Positions 8,890-19,117 are shown, counted from the stretch's first letter. The stretch: 64,000 nucleotides of DNA from JBMNIZ01 sp050951405 (GCA_050951405.1 JBMNIZ010000015.1:1-64000), one strand, 5' to 3'. The notes: generated from the letters alone by a model not told the origin. Numbers and translations: made by a program.

Positions 8890-9591
8890 TTATCGGTCCA
8901 GATCTTCCAAAGGGCTAAGCCGGCGCCCCTCTTTGAAAACAAAAAGTCCCGTCCGCTCGATCCTGGCCATTTTCGGTTCAAGGGGTAAAGCTTCTTCCTC
9001 AGCCAGTAATTGCACGATTTCCTCTGGACGCACCGCTAATTTTCCGGCTATGCCCAACTCCATCTGCAAAGCCGCTTCCTTTGCAGTAATTTCTCCAGTT
9101 AAATGATAGATCCCCTCCCTGATGTCTTTTTCCTGGCTGCCCCTTTTTGTCCGGCGGTAAATGATAATGCTTTTCTTTTCCAATAGCAGATTAATAGCCT
9201 CCTGTAGTCGGGCATCAGTCAATGGCCCTTTTAAGGGCACTTGAACCCGATAGCCGGCCCGTTCGATGACAGCCATCAAAGCCGGGGCTTTTGCTGAGAT
9301 TTCCTTGGCCTTTTGCAGGATAATACCCTGAGGCAGTTTCTTATGTAATCTCTCCAGAAATGTATCCAGGGGAACCTTTTCTTTTAACTCCACGTCCAGA
9401 TATTCCCGCCTGCCCGAAACTCCCACCGGCAGGGGCGGTCCGAAAGAGATTTTGGGATGGGGATTAAATCCTCGGGAAAAAGCAAGGGGTAGAGATGCCC
9501 GGCGAAAAGACCTTTCAAAAAGACGGAGCATTTCCAGGTGGGAGAGAAAGCGGGCAGTACCGCATCTGCTATACTCCAAACGGATCAACAT
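8890..9591 (-). CDS. TIGR03936-family (DUF2344) radical-SAM-linked protein
   Basis: A 233-residue protein of the DUF2344/TIGR03936 family, recognised by IRLEYSRCGTARFLSHLEMLRLFERSFRRA and LAFSRGFNPHPKISFGPPLPVGV. The family is nearly always next to, or fused to, the radical-SAM protein encoded upstream; here the genes overlap by 23 bp. The start of the fold resembles RNA-modifying enzymes, but the reaction is not established. Its place directly before RNase G and rplU suggests an RNA- or ribosome-related role, which is inference. Confidence 0.85.
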   Translation of the reverse strand: MLIRLEYSRCGTARFLSHLEMLRLFERSFRRASLPLAFSRGFNPHPKISFGPPLPVGVSGRREYLDVELKEKVPLDTFLERLHKKLPQGIILQKAKEISAKAPALMAVIERAGYRVQVPLKGPLTDARLQEAINLLLEKKSIIIYRRTKRGSQEKDIREGIYHLTGEITAKEAALQMELGIAGKLAVRPEEIVQLLAEEEALPLEPKMARIERTGLFVFKEGRRLSPLEDLDR

Positions 9592-11464
9592 TTTTTTCTG
9601 TTCCTCCTTGAATAACCGGGCTTACCTGCAATTGAGGACAGACGCCGCAATCGAAACATTCTCCCTGACGGCAATCCTCAGTCAGTTCCCCGGCCAATGC
9701 TTTTTCCCTTTCTTCTAATAAAAATTCCTTGGTTACTCCCACATCTAGATGATCCCAAGGCAGTATCTCCTCCGGCTCAATCCGGCGGTTAGCATAAAAA
9801 GTCGGATCCAGACCTGCCTCCTGAAAAGCTTCCAGCCATTTTTCGTAAGCGAAATGTTCCCGCCAACTGTCAAATTTACATCCTTTGCTCCAGGCTAATT
9901 CCAAAACCCGGGCCAAACGCCGGTCTCCTTTGGCAAAAACAGCCTCCAGAAAACTTAAACGGGCATCATGGTAGCTGTAGTTGATTTTCCCAGCAGGCAA
10001 CAGTTTTCTCAGATATCTTTGTTTTTCTTCCAGGAGAGGAACCGGATCTTGAGGTTCCCATTGAAAGGGAGTGTGCGCCTTGGGAACAAAACAAGATACA
10101 CTGATGGTCAGCCTGATTTTTTTTCTTCTTTTATGGCGGCTGTTGATCTTTTTGCCCAAGGAAAATACTGTTTCCGCCAATTGAGCAATCCCGGCTAAGT
10201 CTTCCTTTGTTTCCGTGGGCAGGCCCAGCATGAAGTAAAGCTTAATCCCCGTCCAGCCGGCTTCAAAAGCGCTCTCCACAGCCTCCAACAAGTCCTTTTC
10301 AGTAACCCCCTTATTAATCACATCTCTCAGCCTTTGCGTTCCTGCTTCCGGAGCAAAAGTCAAGCCGGATTTGCGCACCCTCTGCAATTCTTTGGCCAAA
10401 CGCACGGAAAAAGCGTCAACCCGCAGAGAAGGTAAAGAAACACTGACACCCTCCCGCCCATAGCTGTCCAGCAGATCCCTGGATAAGGGTTCAATACAGG
10501 AGTAATCGGCTGTGCTTAAAGAAGTTAAGGAAATCTCGTTATAGCCCGTATGGGCCAATAATTCTGCTGCCTGTTGCCGGAGTGTTTCGGGCTTTCGTTC
10601 CCTTACCGGCCGGTAAAGGACCCCGGCTTGGCAAAAACGACATCCCCTGGTACAGCCCCTCTGCACTTCCAGCATCACCCGATCATGAACCGCTTCCAGG
10701 TAAGGCACTACCGGACGGGTGGGAAAATAGGCAGCGTCCAGATCAGCGACAACTCGGCGCACCACTTTTTCCGGAGCCCCGGGCTGGCTTGTCCGTATTT
10801 TTTCCACCTTTCCCTGGGCAGTATAGGACACCTGGTAGAAGGCTGGCACATAGACACCTTTAATGCCGGCCGCTTCTTCGAGAAAGGGCTTTCGCTTGAT
10901 TCTTCCCCCTGGAGAAGATTGATGCTTTTCGGCCAGGTCAAGGATTTCCAGCAAGACCTCTTCCCCATCGCCCAGCAGAAAAACATCGATAAAAGGGGCC
11001 AGCGGTTCCGGGTTAAAAGCTCCCGGTCCCCCGGCAATAATTAAAGGGTCGCCGTCTCCCCTATCCGCAGACCGGAGGGGTATCTTTCCCAAATGGAGCA
11101 TATTCAGGATATTGGTAAAACTCATCTCATATTGAAGGGTAAAACCGATCAGATGAAAGTCCCTTAGAGGTCTATAAGTTTCCAAGGAAAAAAGCGGAAG
11201 ATCATATTCTTTCAATAAGGCCTCCAAATCAAGTCCCGGAGCAAAAACTCTTTCCATCAAAGCATTATCTCGCTGATTTACCAGCCCGTAAAGAATATGT
11301 AAACCTAGATGGGACATGCCTATCTCATAGACATCGGGAAAAGCAAAGACCATTTTCACCGGGATCCGATCCCAATCTTTGCAGACTGCATTCCATTCGT
11401 TGCCCAAGTAGCGGGAAGGCTTTTGCACTTTTGGCAATAGTTGTTCTTGTACGACCTGCTTCAT
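9569..11464 (-). CDS. TIGR03960-family B12-binding-like radical SAM protein
   Basis: About 631 residues: an N-terminal B12-binding-like region (MVFAFPDVYEIGMSHLGLHILYGLVN), a radical-SAM core with the cluster motif RGCTRGCRFCQAG (CxxxCxxC), TFAPEAGTQRLRDVINKG, and a C-terminal cysteine-bearing tail (CRQGECFDCGVCPQ). The reaction is unknown. The start is ATG 11464, which has GGGAGGAG just upstream; ATG 11494 has none. It overlaps the DUF2344 gene and precedes rng and rplU, the common arrangement in Clostridia. Confidence 0.87.
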   Translation of the reverse strand: MKQVVQEQLLPKVQKPSRYLGNEWNAVCKDWDRIPVKMVFAFPDVYEIGMSHLGLHILYGLVNQRDNALMERVFAPGLDLEALLKEYDLPLFSLETYRPLRDFHLIGFTLQYEMSFTNILNMLHLGKIPLRSADRGDGDPLIIAGGPGAFNPEPLAPFIDVFLLGDGEEVLLEILDLAEKHQSSPGGRIKRKPFLEEAAGIKGVYVPAFYQVSYTAQGKVEKIRTSQPGAPEKVVRRVVADLDAAYFPTRPVVPYLEAVHDRVMLEVQRGCTRGCRFCQAGVLYRPVRERKPETLRQQAAELLAHTGYNEISLTSLSTADYSCIEPLSRDLLDSYGREGVSVSLPSLRVDAFSVRLAKELQRVRKSGLTFAPEAGTQRLRDVINKGVTEKDLLEAVESAFEAGWTGIKLYFMLGLPTETKEDLAGIAQLAETVFSLGKKINSRHKRRKKIRLTISVSCFVPKAHTPFQWEPQDPVPLLEEKQRYLRKLLPAGKINYSYHDARLSFLEAVFAKGDRRLARVLELAWSKGCKFDSWREHFAYEKWLEAFQEAGLDPTFYANRRIEPEEILPWDHLDVGVTKEFLLEEREKALAGELTEDCRQGECFDCGVCPQLQVSPVIQGGTEKNVDPFGV

Positions 11465-11554
11465 AATCTCCTCCCAAGATTTTACCTTTTCCATATATTC
11501 TTCCGAAAGTTAGTAGTTTCTACACGGTAAGCCCCAATCCCTTTTCTCGGCCTG

Positions 11555-12421
11555 TCAGGAAACCAGTTTACCGATAGGATATTCCCTCCCGTGCTCCAAT
11601 AAGGCGCTGATAATCCGGTGTTCTGTCAAAGTGACCGGCTCCTCCGGTCCCTCCGCTACCACTACTAAATGATAATGGCCGGGAACAAATCTCATAACCA
11701 CTTCCGCCAAAGGCGCCTGTTTTCCGGCGAATAAATGCCTGACCGGTAATACTTGCTGCCAGGCAAGCTCTTCTCTCTTCCTGAGCAGATAGCGCAAAAA
11801 TAGATAATGAAAATCGGCTTCCTCCCGGCAGGAGACACCATAAAGGAAAATCGCCAGGATCAGCGGATTAATATCATTTATTCTCCAATAAAGGCCTGCC
11901 AGTCCCAAAAGTCCTATCCCCACCGCTATTCTTTTCCCCCAGCGCACAGCTAAAAAAGTGGCCTGGGAAAGGCCAATCCGCCCGGCCGCTAAAGAACGAA
12001 AAATACGTCCTCCGTCCAAAGGAAAAGCCGGCAATAGATTAAAAAACGCCAGAGTGAGGTTAGCCTGGAGAAACAGCTTGCCCCAGGGGGAATTGGCAAT
12101 TTGGGGAAACAAAAGGAGGCTAATTAAAAAAAGAAAAAAATTGCTCAAAGGCCCGGCCAGAGCAACCCTGATCTCCACCGAAGGTTTTGCTTCCAACATC
12201 TGCTCCAATCTGGCCACCCCACCAAAGGGAAGAAGTTCCACTTCCCGAACCTTGATCCCATAGCGCCGGGCCGCCAGAACATGCGCAGTTTCATGATACA
12301 ATACCAGCCCAAATATTATCAATACTTGTCCTAAAACCCCCAGGAGAGCATAGCCCAACAACAATAGGAGAAAGTAATCGTTGATGATCAACCTGATGCC
12401 ATAAATAGTCCCCAGCTTCAT
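11555..12421 (-). CDS. spoIVFB: SpoIVFB-type intramembrane metalloprotease
   Basis: Site-2 (M50) protease that processes pro-sigma-K in the mother cell of sporulating bacteria. 288 residues with several membrane segments. The zinc motif HETAH is at residues 43-47 inside a membrane helix, and the second ligand motif NLLPAFPLDGGRI follows the third hydrophobic stretch. The C-terminal region could be a CBS-like regulatory part (HLFAGKQAPLAEVVMRFVPG). It lies directly downstream of the spoIVFA-like gene, as in the spoIVF operon. Intact. Confidence 0.9.
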   Translation of the reverse strand: MKLGTIYGIRLIINDYFLLLLLGYALLGVLGQVLIIFGLVLYHETAHVLAARRYGIKVREVELLPFGGVARLEQMLEAKPSVEIRVALAGPLSNFFLFLISLLLFPQIANSPWGKLFLQANLTLAFFNLLPAFPLDGGRIFRSLAAGRIGLSQATFLAVRWGKRIAVGIGLLGLAGLYWRINDINPLILAIFLYGVSCREEADFHYLFLRYLLRKREELAWQQVLPVRHLFAGKQAPLAEVVMRFVPGHYHLVVVAEGPEEPVTLTEHRIISALLEHGREYPIGKLVS

Positions 12422-12441
12422 CTTTACACCGGATCCGGCTT

Positions 12442-13195
12442 CTAAATACTGGTCCTAACCGTAGCCATTTTCGCCAGTGGATCAACGGGCTTTCCGTTTT
12501 CCCTTACTTCAAAATGGAGATTGCCCCCATGACTGCCGCCGGCTTCTCCCGCTTTGCCGATGATCTCTCCCTGTCGTATCCACTGGCCTTTTTCCACCAG
12601 AATCTCGCCAAAATTACCATACACTGTGGTCAAACCATAGTCATGCTGAATTTCTACGGTTCTGCCTAAAACAGGATCGGCATACACATTAACCACTTCT
12701 CCGTCCAGGCTTGCCCTCACCGGAGCCCCTGTTTCCGTTAGAATATCAATGCCACTGTGAAAAACCAGCCTGCCGTCCACCGGAGATTCTATTTCACCAA
12801 AACCTCGCACATACTTACCGGAGACCGGAATGGCCAAGGGTTCAGGTGAGTCGCCCGGCATCCGGCCGCCTTCTTTTTGAAAAACCTGGCGATCCACGCT
12901 GTCCAACCACAGCCCCTGGCGGGCCATGGCCTCAAGGACAGGAGTAAGATCACTTTCTTCGGCACACAGTACATAACGAACAGTCTCCTGTACCACCATT
13001 GCCGCCGGGCCCCTCCACTGAAAGATGGCCAGAAGCAGAAAAAAGAGCAGAACAGCAATTCCGGTTTGATAGAAGAAAACGCTTGGTCCATACTTGAAGT
13101 AGCATCCGGTCGGAAGAGTACATCCTGCCTAAATTATTGGAACGAAAATTCTCCGGATTCCATACTTCTTCCCAGTCATTCCATGATTCTTTCAC
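12442..13195 (-). CDS. spoIVFA: SpoIVFA-like M23 peptidase-fold membrane protein, one frameshift
   Basis: SpoIVFA holds and inhibits SpoIVFB in the outer forespore membrane. Joined frames give about 250 residues: a cytoplasmic N-terminus (MKESWNDWEEVWNP), one transmembrane helix (TGIAVLLFFLLLAIFQW), and a LytM/M23 domain (SGIDILTETGAPVRASLDGEVV, GSHGGNLHFEVRENGKPVDP). The frame changes between about 13060 and 13110, just before the membrane helix. The GTG start at 13195 follows GGGAGG. The catalytic-type HxH is partly retained (LHFEV); whether it is an active hydrolase cannot be judged. Confidence 0.8.
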
Positions 13196-13263
13196 GGACG
13201 ACTACCTCCCTGGACAGGCAAATATCTATTGTAATATATGCTCTTTCTCCGAGAATATGTCAC

Positions 13264-13309
13264 AAAAAACGGCTGAAGAAAGTACGGGAAAACCCTGCTC
13301 CTTCAGCCG
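13264..13309 (-). terminator. intrinsic terminator after rodA
   Basis: On the minus strand a 9-bp stem CGGCTGAAG/CTTCAGCCG is followed by six T. It lies about 30 bp past the rodA stop and separates it from spoIVFA. Confidence 0.8.
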
Positions 13310-13340
13310 GAAAAAAATCGAAAAGGCGGAATACCTCTCT

Positions 13341-14498
13341 TTAGAAATTGATCTTTTGCCTCCGCATGTTAATGTTGAGAATCAGGCCCATTGCAATCAT
13401 ATTCGCCAACATACTACTGCCCCCATAACTCATTAAAGGCAAAGGAATACCGGTAATAGGCATCATCCCTATGGTCATGCCCACATTAACCGTAAAATGA
13501 AAAACAAGCATGGAGATAATCCCGGTAACGATGAGAGTGCCAAACAGATCCTTGGCCCGCAAAGCGATCAAAATGGAGCGGTAGATCAATACTAAAAACA
13601 ACAGCAAGACCAGGGTGGCCCCGACAAAACCGAGTTCCTCTCCGATTACGGAAAAAATAAAGTCCGTGTGGTGTTCCGGCAGAAAATTGCCCTGAACCTG
13701 GGAACCGTTACCCCAACCCTTACCCCACAAGGCCGCCCGAACCAATGGCTACCTGGGATTGGATCAAGTTAAAGCCGTAGCTCCGGCCGCCCTGGCACCA
13801 TCATTGTAAGGGTCCAAAAAAACCACCAGCCGCATCAATTGATATTTCTTCAAGGGCAGCCATTCCACCAGGTTAAAATGAACCCACAATCCTCCAATCA
13901 AAAAAGCCAGGCCCGCAGCAAAAATCCCCAGTGAGGAGCCTGGGATTGGCCCCGGCCACAAACATCATGCCAAAAAAAATACCGATAAAAACTAAAGAAG
14001 TGCCCAGATCAGGCTGGCGCATGATCAGAGAGCATGGGTACCCCTACGTAGGCAAAGGCAGGCAGAAAATCCTTAAAGGTATTCAGCTTGCCATCTCCTG
14101 TCGGAAAGGAACTGGGCAAAAGCCACGATCAACATTATCTTGGCAAACTCCGCAGGTTGGATGATCCATAAAACCCAGGCTCAACCAGCTCTGGGCCCCT
14201 TTCCTCACCTGACCGATACCAGGGAATCAAAACAGCGATCAAGAGAAAAAGCATCAACCCATAAATCCATTTCTGCCTGGGAGCCAGATGGAGCGTAGTT
14301 GATGCCCAAAACCCCGGACATGGCCGCAAGGCCCACGGCAATCCAAAGGACATGCTTTTTAAAGTAGTAAAGGGGTTGAGACGGTATAACCGACCTGGAG
14401 GCGCTGGCAATGACTAAGGCGCTGACCGCCAAAATCAACAGCAAGACCACCAAAAAAACAAAATCAAGATTTTTTAAGAGCTTCCTTTCAATAAACAA
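13341..14498 (-). CDS. rodA: RodA/FtsW-family SEDS peptidoglycan glycosyltransferase, several frameshifts
   Basis: SEDS membrane glycosyltransferase that polymerises lipid II with PBP2 during elongation. The joined product is about 385 residues: IERKLLKNLDFVFLVVLLLIL at the start, then KGAQSWLSLGF, IQPAEFAKIMLIVAFAQFLSD, RQPDLGTSLVF, HTDFIFSVIGEELGFVG and the end MPITGIPLPLMSYGGSSM. These are the SEDS motifs in order. At least six small shifts between about 13745 and 14290 break the frame. The probable start is TTG 14498 behind a G-rich box. It follows minCDE, part of a division/elongation cluster with mreBCD and mrdA. So many motifs survive that local sequence error is likely. Confidence 0.82.
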
Positions 14499-14533
14499 AT
14501 AAGCCGGCCCCCCTTTCCCCAGATTATTATAAC

Positions 14534-14558
14534 AAAAAAAGCCCTTGGAGTAAGGGCT
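14534..14558 (-). terminator. intrinsic terminator after minE
   Basis: On the minus strand AGCCCTT/AAGGGCT forms a 7-bp stem with a 5-nt loop followed by a T7 run. It lies between the minE stop and the rodA start. Confidence 0.85.
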
Positions 14559-14617
14559 GCCGAAGCAAAAAAGATAACCATTATTTGCTTCACCGTACTT
14601 AAAAAACGCGCCGTCGA

Positions 14618-14911
14618 TTATGTAGCTATTTCCGTAGTATTCAGATTCCTTTTCAACTGGACAATAGGAATGTTGCATACCAGGGCAATAGCGCCGTCTT
14701 CTTTAGCAAAACTCACTTCCAAACCGCTCTGATCTATTTCCATATACTCGGAAATTACCCTAATTAAATCTTCCTTTAACGCCTCCAGCATTTTGGGGGA
14801 AACGCTAGCCCGATCATGCACTAAAACCAGGCGCAATCTCTCTTTGGCCATTTGCTTACTCGTGGATTTTACATTATCCCGGCCGAAAAACCTCTGCAAA
14901 AACTCCAACAC
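14618..14911 (-). CDS. minE: cell division topological specificity factor MinE
   Basis: MinE stimulates the MinD ATPase and drives Min oscillation. The 97-residue protein has the N-terminal amphipathic membrane-targeting stretch (MLEFLQRFFGR) and the MinD-contact region (AKERLRLVLVHDRASVSPKMLEALKEDLIRVISEYM). The GTG start at 14911 follows GGAGGCG. It is last in minC-minD-minE. Having MinE rather than only DivIVA suggests oscillation-type site selection, as in many Clostridia. Confidence 0.94.
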   Translation of the reverse strand: MLEFLQRFFGRDNVKSTSKQMAKERLRLVLVHDRASVSPKMLEALKEDLIRVISEYMEIDQSGLEVSFAKEDGAIALVCNIPIVQLKRNLNTTEIAT

Positions 14912-14942
14912 ATAATCGCCTCCTTACCTGGCAAGCTTTTCT

Positions 14943-15738
14943 TTAACCTACTCCTAAAAGTCTACGCAGTTTAGCCATAATCCCTTCATTGGCTTCCAGA
15001 TGCAACAAAGGCACGTTTTCACCAGCTATTCGCCTGGAAATATTCCGATAAGCTTCCCCGGCCCGGGAATTTTTATCTAAAACCGCGGGTTCGCCCTTAT
15101 TGGTGGAGATGACGATAGCTTCGTCTTCCGGCACCACTCCCAGCAGATCGATAGCGAGTATCTCAATCATATCCTCAATATCCATCATATCTCCCTTTTT
15201 CACCATATCGGGCCTGATCCGGTTAACCACCAACTTGGGTTCCTCAAATTCTGCCGCCTCCAATAAACCGATGATCCGATCTGCATCCCTGACCGCCGCC
15301 ACTTCCGGTGTGGTCACAACGATAGCTTTCTGGGCTCCGGCGATGGCATTTTTAAATCCCTGTTCGATACCGGCAGGGCAATCGATGATTACATAGTCGA
15401 ATTCCTGCTGCAGTTGCTCCTGACAGCGCCCTCATCTGCCCCTCTGACACCGCCGTCTTGTCCTTGGTCTGGGCGGCAGGAAGCAAAAACAGGTCTTCGA
15501 AACGCTTGTCTTTAATCAAAGCCTGCTTCAAACGGCAGTGGCCTTTTACCGCATCCACAATATCATAAACAATCCGATTCTCCAAGCCCATGACCACGTC
15601 CAGATTGCGCAAGCCTATATCCGTATCCACCAAAACCACTTTTTTACCTAAAAGAGCAAGGCCGGTGCCGATGTTGGCAGCAGTGGTAGTTTTGCCCACT
15701 CCTCCCTTACCTGAGGTAACTACAATCACTTCCCCCAT
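14943..15738 (-). CDS. minD: septum site-determining ATPase MinD, one frameshift
   Basis: Membrane-associated ATPase that recruits MinC and blocks polar division. The joined product is about 264 residues: a deviant Walker A motif VTSGKGGVGKTTTAANIG, LVDTDIGLRNLDVVMG, DYVIIDCPAGIEQGFKNAI, VTTPEVAAVRDADRI and a C-terminal amphipathic helix (GIMAKLRRLLGVG). One indel near 15428 separates SEGQMRAL from CQEQLQQEFDYV. The start is ATG 15738 with GAGGAGG upstream. Confidence 0.92.
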
Positions 15739-15776
15739 TTTATTTCCTCCTCTTTCCACAAAAAATCCTGTTTAAA

Positions 15777-16259
15777 CTAAAAGCTAAAATGCTTACTGCC
15801 ACCGGGGTGATATCTCTCGATGATTACCGTTCCTCCGGAAATCCTGGCAATTTCAGGTTGTTCAGGCTCCGGGTTTTCACCGTCAGGAGCACGGGTAATA
15901 TGGTTGGCTATCCTCAGTTGAGTAGGATTCAAGCGAAAGGCCGCTATCAGCGCATTTTCATTTCCACCTGCCCCGGCATGAGCCATGCCCCTGAGATGAC
16001 CCATGACGATGATATTCCCCTCGGCTATCACTTCCGCCCCGGGATTTACGTCACCCAAGATGACCACATGTCCTTGAAAACGGACGCTCTGCCCTGAGCG
16101 CAAAGTTCGCTGCAGCAGGACAGTCTCTTCTCCATCAATTTCCCTGCAGGCAGTTTCCTGTTTATCAAAAAAATCGGTCTCCCGATCAAAAGATTTTATT
16201 GATTTGCCCAACACTTGTCCCGTACCTTCACTGTCTATACTTGAAGAGGTGACTTTCAT
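15777..16259 (-). CDS. minC: short MinC-like protein with only the C-terminal domain
   Basis: MinC is the FtsZ-polymerisation inhibitor carried by MinD. This 160-residue protein has the C-terminal beta-helix (LRSGQSVRFQGHVVILGDVNPGAEV, GNIIVMGHLRGMAHAGAGG, AFRLNPTQLRIANHITRAPDG) that dimerises and binds MinD. The usual N-terminal FtsZ-binding domain of about 100 residues is missing. The ATG 16259 start follows GGGAGGGG and an in-frame stop lies about 50 bp upstream; I find no N-terminal domain in the other frames back to mrdA. A genuine short form is possible, but neighbouring genes carry frameshifts, so lost sequence is also possible. Confidence 0.8.
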   Translation of the reverse strand: MKVTSSSIDSEGTGQVLGKSIKSFDRETDFFDKQETACREIDGEETVLLQRTLRSGQSVRFQGHVVILGDVNPGAEVIAEGNIIVMGHLRGMAHAGAGGNENALIAAFRLNPTQLRIANHITRAPDGENPEPEQPEIARISGGTVIIERYHPGGSKHFSF

Positions 16260-16472
16260 GGCATCCCCTCCCGAATACCCTGACGCAAAAACCAGCTACA
16301 CCTGGTGGTTTTACCCACACTGGAACGAACAGCAACGAAAAATGGCCGGGGGCAATCGCTAAGGTCTAAGTTCTACAAGAGAAAACCAATTCCTGCTAAA
16401 ATGAAAAAAAAACGGAAGCGGCATTTTCCTCGACTTTTCCCGCAAAAATGGACATTTTCCGGTTTCTGCCAA

Positions 16473-18582
16473 TCAGTCCAGGGGAAATTCTATGAAAAAC
16501 TCTTCCGGCAGCAGCTCTTCCTCCTGATCACGGTAGATACCAAAGTACTCTTCAAAAAGGGCTTTTGCCACCAGACCGGCTGACCCGCTTCCGCTTTGCC
16601 CGTACTCGATGACACCGGCAAAAGCAATTTCCGGGTTATCGTAAGGAGCAAAGGCGATAAAAACCCCATGGAAATCCTTTTTCCGGTCATCGCCTCTCAG
16701 GCCTGTTTGCGCAGTTCCCGTCTTGGCCGCCACCTTTGATGTGATCCGGAAAATGGCGAAAGAGGGACCAGGCCGTACCACCGGGCTGGGTCACTTGCAG
16801 CATCCCCAGACGCGTGTCTTCCATACTTTGAAGCAGAAACATCCACCTCTTCCATGACTTCCGGCTCGCTCCGGTAAAGAATACGCCCATCGCCGGCGAT
16901 AATTTCATCCACCAGATAAGGCCGGTAACGCCGGCCCTCCGTTCGCCAGAGGTAGCCGTGTAATTGGCCAACTGCAGTACGCTATAGCTGTTGGAGCCCT
17001 GGCCGATGGAAGTATTGTAGGTATCAAAAGGATGCCAGGTAGTTTCAAATTTCAGGTCAATTTTGTAACGGGCTTCCAGCACCCGCCCCTCCTGCTCGCG
17101 GCTTTTCGCCAGCCGCTCCCTCTCTGTCACTGCTCTCTGCACGGACTTGAGCATCTCTCTCGTATTTTTCTTCCAGCTTCTTCTCTTTCTCTTGGCGTAC
17201 TTGGCTTCAACTCAAAATACTGTTGAGTTCCTTTTTCCACTCAGGAGTGGGCAGAACACCCTTGGCTTCGCCCCCCAGGTCCTTTAAACCGGTTAGCTTC
17301 TCCCAAGCCAAACTCCCTGGCCACCCGGGAAATGTATGCTCAATGCCCGCTTTTTCCCCGGCATATTGGAAAAAAGTGTTACAGGAACGGGCGATGGCTT
17401 GATAAAAATTAACCCAGCCATGCGCTTGCCAACACTTGATATAGGGCGCTTTCCAATAGGCGCCGCTATCGTAAATCGGTGGATCCGAAGCCCTCATCTT
17501 GCCGGATTCCAGAGCAGCCATGGCGGTAATGGGCTTAAAAGTGGACCCCGGCGGGATAGACGGCCTGGATGGCCCGGTTAAAAGTAGGTTTTAACTTGGG
17601 ATCATTATAGTAATCTGACTTTTTGCGAAAAGCTGCCGTCAACAAAGTCATTGGGGTTCATTTCCGGTTTGGAGGACATGGCCAAAATCCCCCCGGTTCT
17701 CACATCCAGCAGGACCGCTGCCCCGGCCCGGGCCTTGGGGTTTTGATTTTGCCTGATATTCTCGATGACCTCGTTCATCTTTTCTTCCATGACTTTTTGC
17801 AGATTATAATCAAGGGTCAGTCGAAGGTTGCTCCCCGGCATGGCAGACAGGGTGACCGGCAATTCCCTGACAATCCGGTGGCCCGCATTGACTTCTACCT
17901 GTTGAGCACCTTTCTGCCCCCGAAGACCTGCTTCCCGGTTCTCCTCATCAAACCAAAGTTCAAAGGCCTTCTCCAGACCCATTTTACCAATCTTATCATT
18001 AATGTCATACTTATATTCCCGATAAGTTTCCAACTCTTTTTCATTGATTTGGCCTACAAAACCTAACAGGTGTCCCGCTAAAGGACCTTCCGGATAATAA
18101 CGCATAGGCTCGGACTGAATAACCACTCCAGGCAGTTCGCCTCTTCTTTCTTCTATTCTGCTGATAATTTCCAAGGCATTTTCTCCCCAGGGAAGCTTTA
18201 ATATCTCCATGGGTTCATACCTGCGATAATGTTGGCTCAGCTTCTCAAGAATGGCTTCCGAGCTGATATCCAGTTCAGGCAAAAGGGATTCCAGGCGCTG
18301 GGCCACCTGTTTTTCTAATTCCTGGTTGTTGAGATGGGATACTGAGATGGTATAGACGGGCTTGCTGGTGGCTAAAACCTTCCCATCCCTGGTCAGAATA
18401 TCACCCCGCCGGGCGGGAATGGTCAAAGTACGGATCCGATTCCCATCGGATTTAGTCTGATAGACTTCGGCATTGACTACCTGCAAGAAAAACAAACGAG
18501 ACACCAGGCTTAGAAAAATCAGCAGCACTAGCACAAAATATACTTTCAGCTTTGCTTTTAGCTGCTTTTTGCTATCCTCCAT
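16473..18582 (-). CDS. mrdA: penicillin-binding protein 2 (class B transpeptidase), several frameshifts
   Basis: Elongation-specific transpeptidase working with RodA. The joined product is about 700 residues: an N-terminal membrane helix (KVYFVLVLLIFLSLVSRLFFLQ), a dimerisation domain (IPARRGDILTRDGKVLATS), and the transpeptidase with the active serine in STFKP (near 17545), SCNTFFQ as the SxN motif, and KTGTAQTG. The first 325 residues are open; from about 17610 to 16690 at least six shifts occur. The start is ATG 18582 behind GGGGAAAGG. The gene order mreB-mreC-mreD-mrdA-min-rodA is that of many Clostridia. All catalytic motifs remain, so sequence error is likely. Confidence 0.85.
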
Positions 18583-18615
18583 TCGGAGCCTTTCCCCTCC
18601 TCAGTTTTTTGCCAA

Positions 18616-19116
18616 TCAATAATGCCTTGATCTTTTTAAGATTCCTCGGGTAGCTGACTTGGCAAACTTACCATAAATCAACAGGCCCAGCAAGGAATTA
18701 TACAAAGCTTGGGGTAAAATAACCCCCTTGAACCTGAGCCACACATTCTCGCCGGAAACCAAGCTGAGCAGAAGCAGGTAGACAACTTGGCAAAGAACGG
18801 TACCGCTGAAACAAACCAGCAGAGGCACTAAGAAATTTTCTTTAAAAACCCTTTTTTCCCCCAAGCCAATCACATAACCAGTAATCCCTTTTGCAAGGGC
18901 ATTAAGTCCGACAAAACGGCCCAGGATAAGATCCTCCCCCAGACCATAGATAAAGCCAAGGCCTGCCCCGGAAAGGGTGCCGTGGAATAAGGAATAGAAA
19001 ATAACGATAATTGCCAGAAGATCAGGCTTAACACCTCGGTAGGATAGATCGGAAAAAAGAGTTGACTGCAAAGACAAAGAAATGAAAAAAATGACAGCCA
19101 TTGCCAGTACGCGCAC
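18616..19116 (-). CDS. mreD: rod-shape-determining membrane protein MreD
   Basis: Integral membrane component of the elongasome. 166 residues with five or six hydrophobic helices (MAVIFFISLSLQSTLF, PDLLAIIVIFYSLFHG, GAGLGFIYGLGEDLILG). The GTG start at 19116 is preceded by a G-rich box and lies 1 bp from the mreC stop, so the two are translationally coupled. Sequence conservation in this family is low; assignment rests on hydropathy, the motif GEDLILGRFVGLNAL and position between mreC and mrdA. Confidence 0.92.
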   Translation of the reverse strand: MRVLAMAVIFFISLSLQSTLFSDLSYRGVKPDLLAIIVIFYSLFHGTLSGAGLGFIYGLGEDLILGRFVGLNALAKGITGYVIGLGEKRVFKENFLVPLLVCFSGTVLCQVVYLLLLSLVSGENVWLRFKGVILPQALYNSLLGLLIYGKFAKSATRGILKRSRHY

Positions 19117-19117
19117 C

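Noticed and set aside
16260..16380. Short minus-strand frame upstream of minC that contains SSVGKTT and ends at an ATGA overlap
   Set aside because: About 40 codons from the nearest stop, no ribosome-binding site and no family match. The P-loop-like string is probably chance, though lost sequence here cannot be excluded.
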